Positions 1 through 6,183 of a stretch of DNA of 7,163 nucleotides are shown piece after piece. The notes below the pieces were generated by a model. The model saw only the letters and a list, made by a program, of their open reading frames with translations, made no database searches and had not been told where the DNA came from. The translations under genes and the position numbers were made by a program. The stretch comes from [Eubacterium] saphenum (GTDB lineage: Bacteria > Bacillota > Clostridia > Lachnospirales > Anaerotignaceae), in contig SFGI01000056.1 in NCBI GenBank assembly GCA_004557645.1, positions 1 through 7,163 on the forward strand, in the 5' to 3' direction. Every line of letters begins with the position of its first letter. Positions within the stretch are counted from its first letter, which is position 1.

Positions 1-39
1 TGGTAGCCGCAATTTTATTGTAACACGGAGGTTTTTCAT
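1..39 (-). CDS. Possible 5' end of a gene running off the left edge
   Basis: An ATG at 39 on the minus strand is preceded by GGAGTGAT, a fair ribosome binding site with 5 nt between GGAG and the ATG. It opens 13 codons (MKNLRVTIKLRLP) with no stop before the window edge. An MKN-L-(x)-KL beginning is common in methyl-accepting chemotaxis proteins just before the first membrane helix, but 13 residues cannot identify a family. Against it, I find no convincing promoter between this ATG and the terminator at 102-129, and the strong plus-strand terminator at 66-90 suggests that a convergent plus-strand gene ends here instead. That alternative would be the frame stopping with TAA at 21-23 (last residues VAAILL). 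The two readings conflict and the window does not settle them. Confidence 0.28.
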   Translation of the reverse strand, partial: MKNLRVTIKLRLP

Positions 40-65
40 TATCACTCCGCTAAAGCTTGTACTGA

Positions 66-90
66 CCCCCAGACAATCTGGGGGTTTTTT
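66..90 (+). terminator. Rho-independent terminator, plus strand
   Basis: A perfect 8-bp stem (CCCCCAGA at 66-73, TCTGGGGG at 77-84) with a CAA loop is followed directly by six T at 85-90. The T-run exists only in the plus direction, so the hairpin should stop transcripts coming from the left of the window. It sits 42 nt after a plus-strand TAA (21-23), which fits the 3' end of a convergent gene lying outside the window. Confidence 0.85.
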
Positions 91-91
91 G

Positions 92-129
92 ATAAACAAC
101 AAAAACGCAAAGAAGACTCTTTGCGTTTT
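92..129 (-). terminator. Rho-independent terminator after the XRE regulator
   Basis: A perfect 12-bp inverted repeat (AAAACGCAAAGA at 102-113, TCTTTGCGTTTT at 118-129) has a 4-nt loop. Read on the minus strand, the stem ends in a T-rich tract (TTTTTGTTGTTT, 105 down to 94). It lies 6 nt beyond the stop codon of the regulator gene at 136 and ends that transcript. The A-rich 5' arm might give some activity in the other direction as well. It stands back to back with the plus-strand terminator at 66-90, the usual layout between convergent transcription units. Confidence 0.82.
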
Positions 130-135
130 CTATCC

Positions 136-573
136 TTATTTCCACCGTTCCAGCTGGGGCAGCAGATTCTGCATGAACGCCCTTGCGGCATTTTCATCCT
201 CCCAACCCATATGGGGAACACATTCCTCAACCATTTCCTCCATGGTGCATACATGAACAAAATCACCATCGGTATAGCACCACTTGCAGTATTTCTCATT
301 GAAGGAACCATCGGGCTCCTTGCTGATGAGGCTGTCATCTGCCAAGGGCATGCCGCAGCTTTGGCAGATCAGATTTTGGGGCGCACCCAAAAGGGTATTG
401 ATGGAGATATTAAATTCCTTGGAGATCAGTTTCAATGTCTCCGTATTGGGTATCGTCTCTCCGCATTCCCAGCGAGACACCGCCTGTCTGGTCACCAGAC
501 ATTTTTCAGCCATCTCCTGCTGAGAAAGGCTATGCTTTTTTCTGAGTTCCAGTAAAATTTCCTTTGTTTCCAT
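136..573 (-). CDS. HTH-XRE regulator with C-terminal putative zinc ribbon domain
   Basis: This 145-aa protein has a Cro/C1-type helix-turn-helix at residues 5-62. The recognition region is LSQQEMAEKCLVTRQAVSRWE followed by the typical GETIPNTETLKLISKEFNIS. The C-terminal part (68-145) matches the small 'putative zinc ribbon' family: C70-x2-C73 GMPL, a DGS segment, then YC96-x2-C99Y and a final ERWK. The four cysteines presumably bind one zinc. There is no membrane segment. It is expected to bind DNA as a dimer in the cytoplasm; targets and signal are unknown. The zinc ribbon may sense metal or redox state, or may simply be structural. The start at 573 is set by AGGAGG (581-586) 7 nt upstream and by the promoter at 593-621. 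It lies downstream of the flavodoxin/ferredoxin gene on the same strand, but with its own promoter, so a regulatory link is only a guess. Fold assignment is firm; biological role is not. Confidence 0.9.
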   Translation of the reverse strand: METKEILLELRKKHSLSQQEMAEKCLVTRQAVSRWECGETIPNTETLKLISKEFNISINTLLGAPQNLICQSCGMPLADDSLISKEPDGSFNEKYCKWCYTDGDFVHVCTMEEMVEECVPHMGWEDENAARAFMQNLLPQLERWK

Positions 574-609
574 ATCATCGCCTCCTGCTTTCAGTATAGG
601 TCATGATAT
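572..609. promoter_or_regulatory. Candidate operator: inverted repeat around the XRE promoter
   Basis: ATATCAT at 572-578 and ATGATAT at 603-609 form an inverted repeat. The arm centres are 31 bp apart, about three helical turns. One arm lies in the spacer of the promoter and the other overlaps the start codon of the regulator gene. HTH-XRE proteins often repress their own promoters through dyad sites, so this is a candidate autoregulatory operator. The arms are short and AT-rich, so chance occurrence is possible. Confidence 0.3.
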
Positions 610-621
610 CCGTTTCGGCAA
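593..621 (-). promoter_or_regulatory. Sigma-A-type promoter for the XRE regulator
   Basis: On the minus strand, a -35 TTGCCG (621-616, 4/6 to consensus) is followed by a 17-nt spacer and a -10 TATACT (598-593, 5/6). The predicted transcription start is near 586, which leaves a leader of only about a dozen bases that begins around the AGGAGG ribosome binding site. A 7-bp inverted repeat (572-578 and 603-609) flanks this region and could be an operator. Confidence 0.6.
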
Positions 622-660
622 GCAACTGTCCGTTGCCCCTTAGGCGGCTGCACTTGCTTT

Positions 661-1482
661 TTATACAAACCATTCCGGTTCGGCTCTTCTTGCGTAGAGC
701 TCTTCCAGTTCTTCCTTATGATAGATATAGCCGGGGTCATCATAATATCTTGCCCCCGTAGGACATTTCTTCACGCAGGCGCAGCATTTGATACAGATGC
801 CCACATATTCTTTGACATTTTCTCTGCTGATGGAGCCCATGGGGCAGACTTCCGCGCAAAGGCCGCAGCCGCAGCAAGCATCGCTTACCTTGGGTTTTAC
901 CTTGCGGATATCGATATGTTCCCCGTTTCTGTCCTGCGGTTTGAAATAAGGGCGAATAGGGTCGCAGCCCTTCACATAGGCAGGCCCCGTGTATTCCCAG
1001 CCGCTCTGCAGTTTTTCCGCGATGGCTTCGCCAAATTCCTTCACGATAGCCATATCCTTTTCATCAGGTCTGCCTGCCGCCAAGGTTTTGGAGAAGGAAT
1101 GTTCACTGATGAAAGCACCGCCTGCCGCAGTTTTGAAACCATCTTCTTCCAGAATATTCCGCAGTTCGATGAGGGCATCATCGAAATTGCGGTTGCCAAA
1201 GGAAACCATAGGCACCGCCAGGGCACCATTGCCCTTCACCTTTCCTGTCAGATAGGGTAGCAAAACATTGGGCACACGGCCTGCAATGACAGGTGTACCA
1301 CAAACTACCAGATCCCCTTCGCCAAACACAGCGTCCGTTTCTCTCACCCCGGGCAGGGTAAAATCATAGACTTCCACAGGCAAGCCCAGCTTTGCCGCCA
1401 AGGCTTCCGCTGTCCCTTTTACTACTTTTTCTGTTCCCCCGGTAGGGCTGAAATACATGGCCCAGATCTTCTTCAACTCCAT
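661..1482 (-). CDS. Flavodoxin/ferredoxin fusion protein (EFR1-type, 2x[4Fe-4S])
   Basis: This 273-aa cytoplasmic redox protein has two parts. Residues 1-165 form a flavodoxin-like domain with the FMN phosphate-binding loop FSPTGGTEKV (11-20), the CGTPVIAGRVP segment (61-71) and VSFGNRNFDDAL (93-104). Residues 200-245 form a bacterial-type ferredoxin with two complete cluster motifs: C203-x2-C206-x2-C209-x3-C213P and C230-x2-C233-x2-C236-x3-C240P. All eight ligands are present. Such 'EFR1 family ferrodoxins' are common in anaerobes and are thought to move electrons between FMN and iron-sulfur centres; the partner is unknown. An open frame extends to an ATG at 1530, but that ATG falls in the -10 box of the promoter. 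The ATG at 1482 has AAGGAGGAG with AGGAGG 7 nt upstream, so 1482 is the start. The gene is transcribed alone, or with read-through into the XRE regulator since I see no clear minus-strand terminator after it. Confidence 0.92.
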   Translation of the reverse strand: MELKKIWAMYFSPTGGTEKVVKGTAEALAAKLGLPVEVYDFTLPGVRETDAVFGEGDLVVCGTPVIAGRVPNVLLPYLTGKVKGNGALAVPMVSFGNRNFDDALIELRNILEEDGFKTAAGGAFISEHSFSKTLAAGRPDEKDMAIVKEFGEAIAEKLQSGWEYTGPAYVKGCDPIRPYFKPQDRNGEHIDIRKVKPKVSDACCGCGLCAEVCPMGSISRENVKEYVGICIKCCACVKKCPTGARYYDDPGYIYHKEELEELYARRAEPEWFV

Positions 1483-1525
1483 ACTTTCTCCTCCTTTTCC
1501 CTGATACAAAAATAAGCTTTTTTTC

Positions 1526-1554
1526 ATCATACCTTATATACTCCTTTTTTTCAA
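1526..1554 (-). promoter_or_regulatory. Sigma-A promoter of the flavodoxin/ferredoxin gene
   Basis: On the minus strand there is a -35 TTGAAA (1554-1549, 5/6), exactly 17 nt of spacer, and a -10 TATGAT (1531-1526, 5/6). The expected transcription start is near 1519, giving a leader of about 37 nt before the ATG at 1482. The promoter sits just after the terminator of the mfd-foldase unit, so this gene is a separate transcription unit. Confidence 0.75.
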
Positions 1555-1580
1555 CCTATAAGCCATAGAAGGCACAAATA

Positions 1581-1610
1581 GAAAAAGACGTCCAGAAATT
1601 CTGAACGTCT
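1581..1610 (-). terminator. Rho-independent terminator closing the pth-mfd-foldase unit
   Basis: On the minus strand, AGACGTTCAGA (1610-1600) pairs with TCTGGACGTCT (1596-1586) across an ATT loop, with one G-U pair. It is followed by a T-rich tail reaching 1582. The hairpin begins 9 nt after the foldase stop codon at 1619. It has no useful T-run in the plus direction. Confidence 0.88.
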
Positions 1611-1618
1611 ACGCTTCT

Positions 1619-2599
1619 TTAATGGAATTTTTCCAATGTTGCCCAAACAGATTCTATCTTTTCCACCTTCTGGGCCTTTACCATTTCATCGATGCGGGCT
1701 TCTGTATATTCTGTCTGGGTCTTATCCTGATAGCCTGTTTCCGCCATCTGCTTGACTTCTTCTTCCGTAGGCACTGTTTTTTCCAGCGCCTTCAGGATAA
1801 AATATCTGCCTTCTTCCACCTGAATGGGGCCTGCGATCTCGCCCACCTCCAAAGGTTCTGCCAAGCCAAAGTTTGCCAGCATATAGCTCTGATACATGGT
1901 CGTCTCGCCGTTTTCTTCACCGCTCTGGACGGCGGGGTCCACGTCATATTCTTGGAAAAGGGCCGCAAAATCCTCTCCTGCTTTGGCACGGCCTGCCGCT
2001 TCTTCGGCTTTTTCCCCATCATCCAGCAGGATCGTTGCCACCTTCAAAGTGGTGTAATCCTCTTTGATCTGGTCTTTCTGTTCTTCGTAATAGGCCGCCA
2101 TATCGGCTTCGTCTACAGCACATTCCCCTGCGATGGATTCGTATACCAAAGAGTAGAGATAGGATGCTTCCATCAAAGGAATCAGTTTTTCTGTATCCAT
2201 GCCCATTTTTGCCAAATCAGCCTCGTCCACCGTGGAAATGAACTGTTCCGCTGCGGCCTTGGCTTCTTCCTTCTGCTCGTCTGTCAGGGCAATGCCATTG
2301 GCTGCTGCGTATTCCTCTGCTGCTTTCACGCTTTGCAGGGTGCTGATGGTGCGTTCTTCCACCAGTTCATCGGCTGTCTGTCCATCAAAATCCATATTCC
2401 ATACATCTTCCCCTGCTGCCGCAACAAAGCTCTGGGTAGTGGTATAGAGATACACCATATATTCGGACTTCATGATTTCCTGTCCGTCGATCTTCAAAAC
2501 TGCTTCATCTGTAAATTCCGCTGTACTGCTGCCGCAGGCTGTCAGGCTGAGGGCTGCAAACAGCAGCAGGCAAAGCAGACTTCTTATCTTCTTTTTCAT
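1619..2599 (-). CDS. Lipoprotein foldase-like protein, SurA/PrsA type with degenerate parvulin domain
   Basis: This 326-aa exported protein has a lipoprotein signal: basic MKKK-R, a hydrophobic stretch (7-20) and the lipobox L19-T20-A21-C22. C22 should be lipidated, anchoring it on the outer face of the membrane. Residues 30-165 are helical and acidic (SurA_N-like, with the early KIDGQEIMKSEY segment typical of this family). Residues 180-275 align with a parvulin peptidyl-prolyl isomerase domain (LKVATILLDDGEKAEEAAGRAKAGEDFAALFQEY, then EPLEVGEIAGPIQVEEGRYFILKALE). Both histidines usual in parvulins appear replaced: T189 in the ASHIL-like position and F267 in the GYHII-like position. It may therefore act as a chaperone rather than an isomerase. 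The tail (276-326) is charged and helical. The ribosome binding site AGAAGG (2608-2613) is 8 nt upstream. It follows mfd by 77 nt, an arrangement common in Clostridia, and has its own promoter in the gap. Family is good; catalytic activity is doubtful. Confidence 0.85.
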   Translation of the reverse strand: MKKKIRSLLCLLLFAALSLTACGSSTAEFTDEAVLKIDGQEIMKSEYMVYLYTTTQSFVAAAGEDVWNMDFDGQTADELVEERTISTLQSVKAAEEYAAANGIALTDEQKEEAKAAAEQFISTVDEADLAKMGMDTEKLIPLMEASYLYSLVYESIAGECAVDEADMAAYYEEQKDQIKEDYTTLKVATILLDDGEKAEEAAGRAKAGEDFAALFQEYDVDPAVQSGEENGETTMYQSYMLANFGLAEPLEVGEIAGPIQVEEGRYFILKALEKTVPTEEEVKQMAETGYQDKTQTEYTEARIDEMVKAQKVEKIESVWATLEKFH

Positions 2600-2622
2600 C
2601 TGTCAAACCTTCTTTCCATCAT
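2596..2622 (-). CDS. Possible 8-codon leader ORF coupled to the foldase gene
   Basis: A small frame starts with ATGATG at 2622, 5 nt after GGGGTG (2628-2633), and encodes MMERRFDR. Its TGA stop (2598-2596) overlaps the foldase ATG as ATGA. Ribosomes finishing it would be placed at the foldase start. It contains the AGAAGG ribosome binding site of the foldase gene. No family can be assigned at this length, and it may be chance. Confidence 0.25.
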   Translation of the reverse strand: MMERRFDR

Positions 2623-2649
2623 TTTTTCACCCCAACAGGGTTGTTTTTT

Positions 2650-2679
2650 ATTATATCATATCCTATAAATCTCTGACTA
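2650..2679 (-). promoter_or_regulatory. Internal promoter between mfd and the foldase gene
   Basis: On the minus strand there is a perfect -10 TATAAT (2655-2650) preceded by TGA, which makes an extended -10 (TGn-TATAAT). A weak -35 TAGTCA (2679-2674, 4/6) lies 18 nt upstream and overlaps the mfd stop codon. The foldase gene can thus be expressed apart from pth-mfd. No terminator for mfd is visible in the gap, so read-through probably also contributes. Confidence 0.6.
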
Positions 2680-5600
2680 GCCCTTTAATGCTGCAAAGAA
2701 ATTTTTAATGAGCAGCAAAGGCTTATCTGCTTCGTCCCGTCCGGGTTTGATGGTCAGATAAGGGGTAGCACCGGCAGTAAAGAGATATTTGCCCTTTTCC
2801 TTGGCGATCAGTTCCGTCAGTTTCACAGGGTCGATATTAGGCTGGGGCCGGAATTCCAGGAGCAGATTGCCATGCTTCTGGCTGATGGAAGTGATCCCCA
2901 TATCGTGGGCTTCACTTTTCACCAGAACTACCTCCAACAAAAGCTGTACGCTCTTGGGCAGGTCGCCATAACGATCTTCCAGCTCCTCCTGCATATCATA
3001 ATATTCTTCCATGGTGCGGATGCCTGCGATCTTTTTATACAGCTCCATCCGCTGTTCCTGATTTTTGATATAAAAATCGGGGATAAAGGCACTGATATTC
3101 AGGTCGATAGAGGTTTCGAACTGTTCCTCTTTCGCTGTGCCGCCCTTCAGGTTCTGGACTTCTTCTTCCAGCAAACGGCAATACATATCGTAACCAACGG
3201 CTTCCATATGTCCATGCTGTTCTGCGCCCAGCAGGTTGCCCGCCCCACGAATCTCCAGATCCCGCATGGCGGTCTTGAAGCCGGAACCAAATTCCGTAAA
3301 TTCCCGAATGGTCTGCAGGCGTTTTTCCGCCGCCTCTTTCAGCATTTTATCTCGTTTATACATCAGATAGGCGTAGGCGATACGGTTGCTTCTGCCTACC
3401 CGCCCCCGCAGCTGATAGAGCTGAGAAAGCCCCATGCGGTCAGCATCCTGAATGATGATGGTGTTGGCATTGGAAATATCCATGCCCGTTTCGATGATAG
3501 TGGTACAAACCAGTACATCGATCTCGCCGCTGATGAAATCCCCCATGATACGTTCCAGTTCCCGTTCGGACATCTGCCCGTGGGCATAGGTCACATTGGC
3601 ATCGGGCACAAGATTCTGGATGCGGAAGGCTTCTTCACTGATGGTTTCCACACGGTTATACAGATAGTATACCTGACCGCCCCGGCTGATTTCCCGATGG
3701 ATAGCTTCCCGAATAAATTCCGGGTTATTTTCCATGACGTAGGTCTGGATGGGGTGTCGTTCCTGAGGAGGTTCTTCCAGCAGGCTCATATCACGGATAC
3801 CCGCCAGGCTCATGTGCAGGGTTCTGGGGATGGGCGTTGCGGAAAGGGTCAGCACGTCTACATTTTCCCGCAATGCTTTCAGTTTTTCCTTGTGGGCAAC
3901 CCCAAACCGCTGTTCTTCATCCACAATGATCAATCCCAGATCGTTGAATTTTACATCTTTGGACAAAATACGATGGGTGCCGATGAGGATATCGGAATAG
4001 CCCCTTTCGATATTATGCAGGCTTTCCTTCTGCTGCTTTGGCGTACGGAAACGGGAAAGCAGTTCGATCTTGATAGGGTAGCCTGCCATTCTCTGGGTAA
4101 AAGTATTATAATGCTGCTGGGCAAGGATGGTGGTGGGCACCAAAAATGCCACCTGCTTGCCTTCCTGAGCCGCTTTGAAGGCCGCACGGATGGCAACCTC
4201 CGTCTTGCCATAGCCAACATCGCCGCAGATAAGTCTGTCCATGACCTTGCTGCTTTCCATATCCTTTTTCACATCTTCAATGGCGTTCAGCTGGTCATCG
4301 GTCTCTTCATAAGGGAAATTTTCTTCAAATTCCCGCTGCCAAACGGTATCCGGGCCATAGATGAAGCCCTGGGCTGCCGCCCGTTTTGCATAGAGCGCCA
4401 CCAAGTCCTCCGCCATGATCTGGACAGCTTTTCTGGCCTTCGCCTTGGCCTTTGCCCAGTCCTGTCCCCCCAGCTTGTTCAGTTTCGGGGCAGCGGAGCC
4501 GGTACCGATATATTTCTGCACCATATCCATCTGGTTGACGGGCACAAAGAGGCTGCCCCCATCCCGATAGGAAATCTTCATATAATCCTTCTGGACGCCA
4601 TCTACAGAAATTTTTTCCAGACCGCGGAACACACCGATGCCGTGGTTATCATGTACCACATAATCCCCAATGCGCAGGTCTGTAAAGCTTTCAATGGCTG
4701 CCCCATTTTTCTTCCGTTTTTTCTTTTTCCTCTTTTCTTTCCCGCTGAACAATTCGCTGTCGCAAAAAACAGCAAAATCGATGAAATCATAACGGAAACC
4801 CTTGGAAAGAGAACCTTTCGCCACCCAAACGGCACCCTTGGGCACATCCCGTTCCAAGTCCTCGATATAAACCGCTTCCAGCCCCATTTCCACCAGTTCC
4901 TTTGCCATGCGCTGGGCTCTGGTGCCGGTACCGGCTAAGATCAGGGTGCGGAAACCGCTTTTTTTCAAATATTCCAGTTCTTCGCAGAAAAGGTCTGCCC
5001 GCTGCTGAAAAGAAGGGGTGGAACGGACAGCAAAATCCGCCATGACCTTGGGATGGAAATCTACCGTTCTTTGGCTCAGCCCGGCGAAAAGGACAGTGGC
5101 AAAGGCCTCCGCCTGCCGCAAAATCGCCGTATAATCATAGAGCATACGGCTCTGCCCCGACAGCAGATAACCCTGAGCAATACGTCCCTTCACACTTTCC
5201 TGATATTCTTCCATAAGGATATCCATGTGTTCCCGAATCCGTTCCGGTTCATCGAAAATCAGCAGAGTATCCTCATGCAGATAGGAAAGGAGGCTGACAG
5301 TCTCGTCATAAAAATAATCCACATAGGCGCCCACCGCAGGCAGGGTCTTTTCCGCCCGGAGACGTTCTGCATCCTCGCCGATATGCTCCCGCAGGCGTTC
5401 CGCTGCTTCTTCTTCGCCCTTTTTCTCAAAGTTTTTCAGGGCTTTCACAAATTCCTTGACGATCTTATCGGCTGCCGCCACTGCCTGTTCCTCTTCATAG
5501 ACCACCTCTCGCATAGGGAAGATGACCGTTTCCTCCAATTTATCCACAGAGCGCTGGCTCTGGGCATCCATACTGCGGATAGAGTCGATCTCGTCATCCC

Positions 5601-6183
5601 AAAATTCGATACGGACAGCATCCTCCGCCGTCAAAGACCAGATATCCAGAATCCCTCCCCGCAGGGTAAACTGCCCCGGGCTTTCCACCAGTTCTGCCCG
5701 TTCGTAGCCCATCAGCACCAGCCGTCTGGTCAGATCGGAAATCTCCGCAATCTCTCCCACCTTCAGCTTCAGCAGAAAAGATGCAAACACTTCCTTCTTG
5801 GGGTACTTATCCAGCAAAGCCTCCATAGATGCCACGATAACGGGACATTCCCCCCGTAAGAGCCGTTCCAGCACTAGAAACCGCTGACGGTTCATTTCCA
5901 TACTATGGACATCTGCACTGTAAAACAGGATATCCTTGGCAGGATAATACACGCAGTCCTTTTCGAAGAAGGTCAAATCCTCCAGGATTTCCTTTGCCCG
6001 CAGCTCGCTGTAGGTCAAAAACAGCAGGGGGCGTTTGGTCTGCTCCTTCAAACTATAGGCCAGGTGATTTTTTGCAGCATCAATGACCCCTGTGGCAAAA
6101 ACAGGGGTATTTCCTTTTTCAATTCCTTCCAAAACCTGCCGAAAGCTCCCCAGCTCCAGCAGGGGTCCTGTCAAGGCTTTCAT
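2677..6183 (-). CDS. mfd: Transcription-repair coupling factor Mfd
   Basis: This 1168-aa ATP-dependent DNA translocase has the usual full length (about 1150-1180). It pushes RNA polymerase off DNA at lesions and recruits UvrA for nucleotide excision repair. The N-terminal UvrB-like module includes YPAKDILFYSADVHSMEMNRQRF (80-102) and the RGGILDIW region (175-182). The CarD-like RNA polymerase-interacting domain begins at RIGDYVVHDNHGIGVF (504-519). The superfamily 2 motor carries Walker A GDVGYGKT (654-661), motif II DEEQ (755-758), SAT (781-783) with PIPRTLHMSL, and motif VI QLRGRVGRSNR (924-934). The RecG-like translocation hairpin (about 955-990) and the C-terminal TRCF domain follow. No motif is missing. 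The start at 6183 overlaps the pth stop (ATGA, 6180-6183), with GAGGTGA at 6191-6197, indicating translational coupling. One oddity is a very basic stretch, KEKRKKKKRKK (482-492), in the linker before the polymerase-binding domain. Confidence 0.98.
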   Translation of the reverse strand: MKALTGPLLELGSFRQVLEGIEKGNTPVFATGVIDAAKNHLAYSLKEQTKRPLLFLTYSELRAKEILEDLTFFEKDCVYYPAKDILFYSADVHSMEMNRQRFLVLERLLRGECPVIVASMEALLDKYPKKEVFASFLLKLKVGEIAEISDLTRRLVLMGYERAELVESPGQFTLRGGILDIWSLTAEDAVRIEFWDDEIDSIRSMDAQSQRSVDKLEETVIFPMREVVYEEEQAVAAADKIVKEFVKALKNFEKKGEEEAAERLREHIGEDAERLRAEKTLPAVGAYVDYFYDETVSLLSYLHEDTLLIFDEPERIREHMDILMEEYQESVKGRIAQGYLLSGQSRMLYDYTAILRQAEAFATVLFAGLSQRTVDFHPKVMADFAVRSTPSFQQRADLFCEELEYLKKSGFRTLILAGTGTRAQRMAKELVEMGLEAVYIEDLERDVPKGAVWVAKGSLSKGFRYDFIDFAVFCDSELFSGKEKRKKKKRKKNGAAIESFTDLRIGDYVVHDNHGIGVFRGLEKISVDGVQKDYMKISYRDGGSLFVPVNQMDMVQKYIGTGSAAPKLNKLGGQDWAKAKAKARKAVQIMAEDLVALYAKRAAAQGFIYGPDTVWQREFEENFPYEETDDQLNAIEDVKKDMESSKVMDRLICGDVGYGKTEVAIRAAFKAAQEGKQVAFLVPTTILAQQHYNTFTQRMAGYPIKIELLSRFRTPKQQKESLHNIERGYSDILIGTHRILSKDVKFNDLGLIIVDEEQRFGVAHKEKLKALRENVDVLTLSATPIPRTLHMSLAGIRDMSLLEEPPQERHPIQTYVMENNPEFIREAIHREISRGGQVYYLYNRVETISEEAFRIQNLVPDANVTYAHGQMSERELERIMGDFISGEIDVLVCTTIIETGMDISNANTIIIQDADRMGLSQLYQLRGRVGRSNRIAYAYLMYKRDKMLKEAAEKRLQTIREFTEFGSGFKTAMRDLEIRGAGNLLGAEQHGHMEAVGYDMYCRLLEEEVQNLKGGTAKEEQFETSIDLNISAFIPDFYIKNQEQRMELYKKIAGIRTMEEYYDMQEELEDRYGDLPKSVQLLLEVVLVKSEAHDMGITSISQKHGNLLLEFRPQPNIDPVKLTELIAKEKGKYLFTAGATPYLTIKPGRDEADKPLLLIKNFFAALKG

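Noticed and set aside
58..73. TGTACTGACCCCCAGA, resembling terminal repeats of some IS3-family (IS150-group) elements
   Set aside because: No matching inverted copy, transposase fragment or target duplication is seen. The adjacent bases are fully explained as a terminator stem.
618..662. GCAAG...CTTGC followed by TTTTT on the plus strand, as a terminator
   Set aside because: The stem is only 5 bp with a loop of about 30 nt, and no plus-strand gene precedes it. In the minus direction there is no T-run.
718..1260. Plus-strand open frames opposite the flavodoxin/ferredoxin gene
   Set aside because: The minus-strand product has all eight cluster cysteines and the flavodoxin loop. The plus-strand frames show no motif.
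2628..2647. CAAC-AGG-GTTG hairpin with a T-run on the plus strand between mfd and the foldase gene
   Set aside because: The stem is 4 bp and the T-run points away from mfd transcription, so it cannot terminate mfd. It is better read as part of the foldase leader.
1622..2668. 348-codon plus-strand open frame opposite the foldase gene
   Set aside because: It mirrors the minus-strand gene. Its Cys/Phe/His-rich composition is typical of an antisense shadow, while the minus frame has a lipobox, ribosome binding site, promoter and terminator.
4706..4732. Possible programmed -1 frameshift at AAAAAAC within the mfd lysine run
   Set aside because: The heptamer is not in the frame needed for -1 slippage (the codons read AAA AAA CGG). 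Mfd is complete without any shift.
2872..4938. 688-codon open frame on the plus strand opposite mfd
   Set aside because: It is antisense to an intact, motif-complete mfd. The translation has no recognisable domain and is rich in His, Phe and Ile as expected from the reverse complement of a conserved gene. I see no ribosome binding site that supports it.
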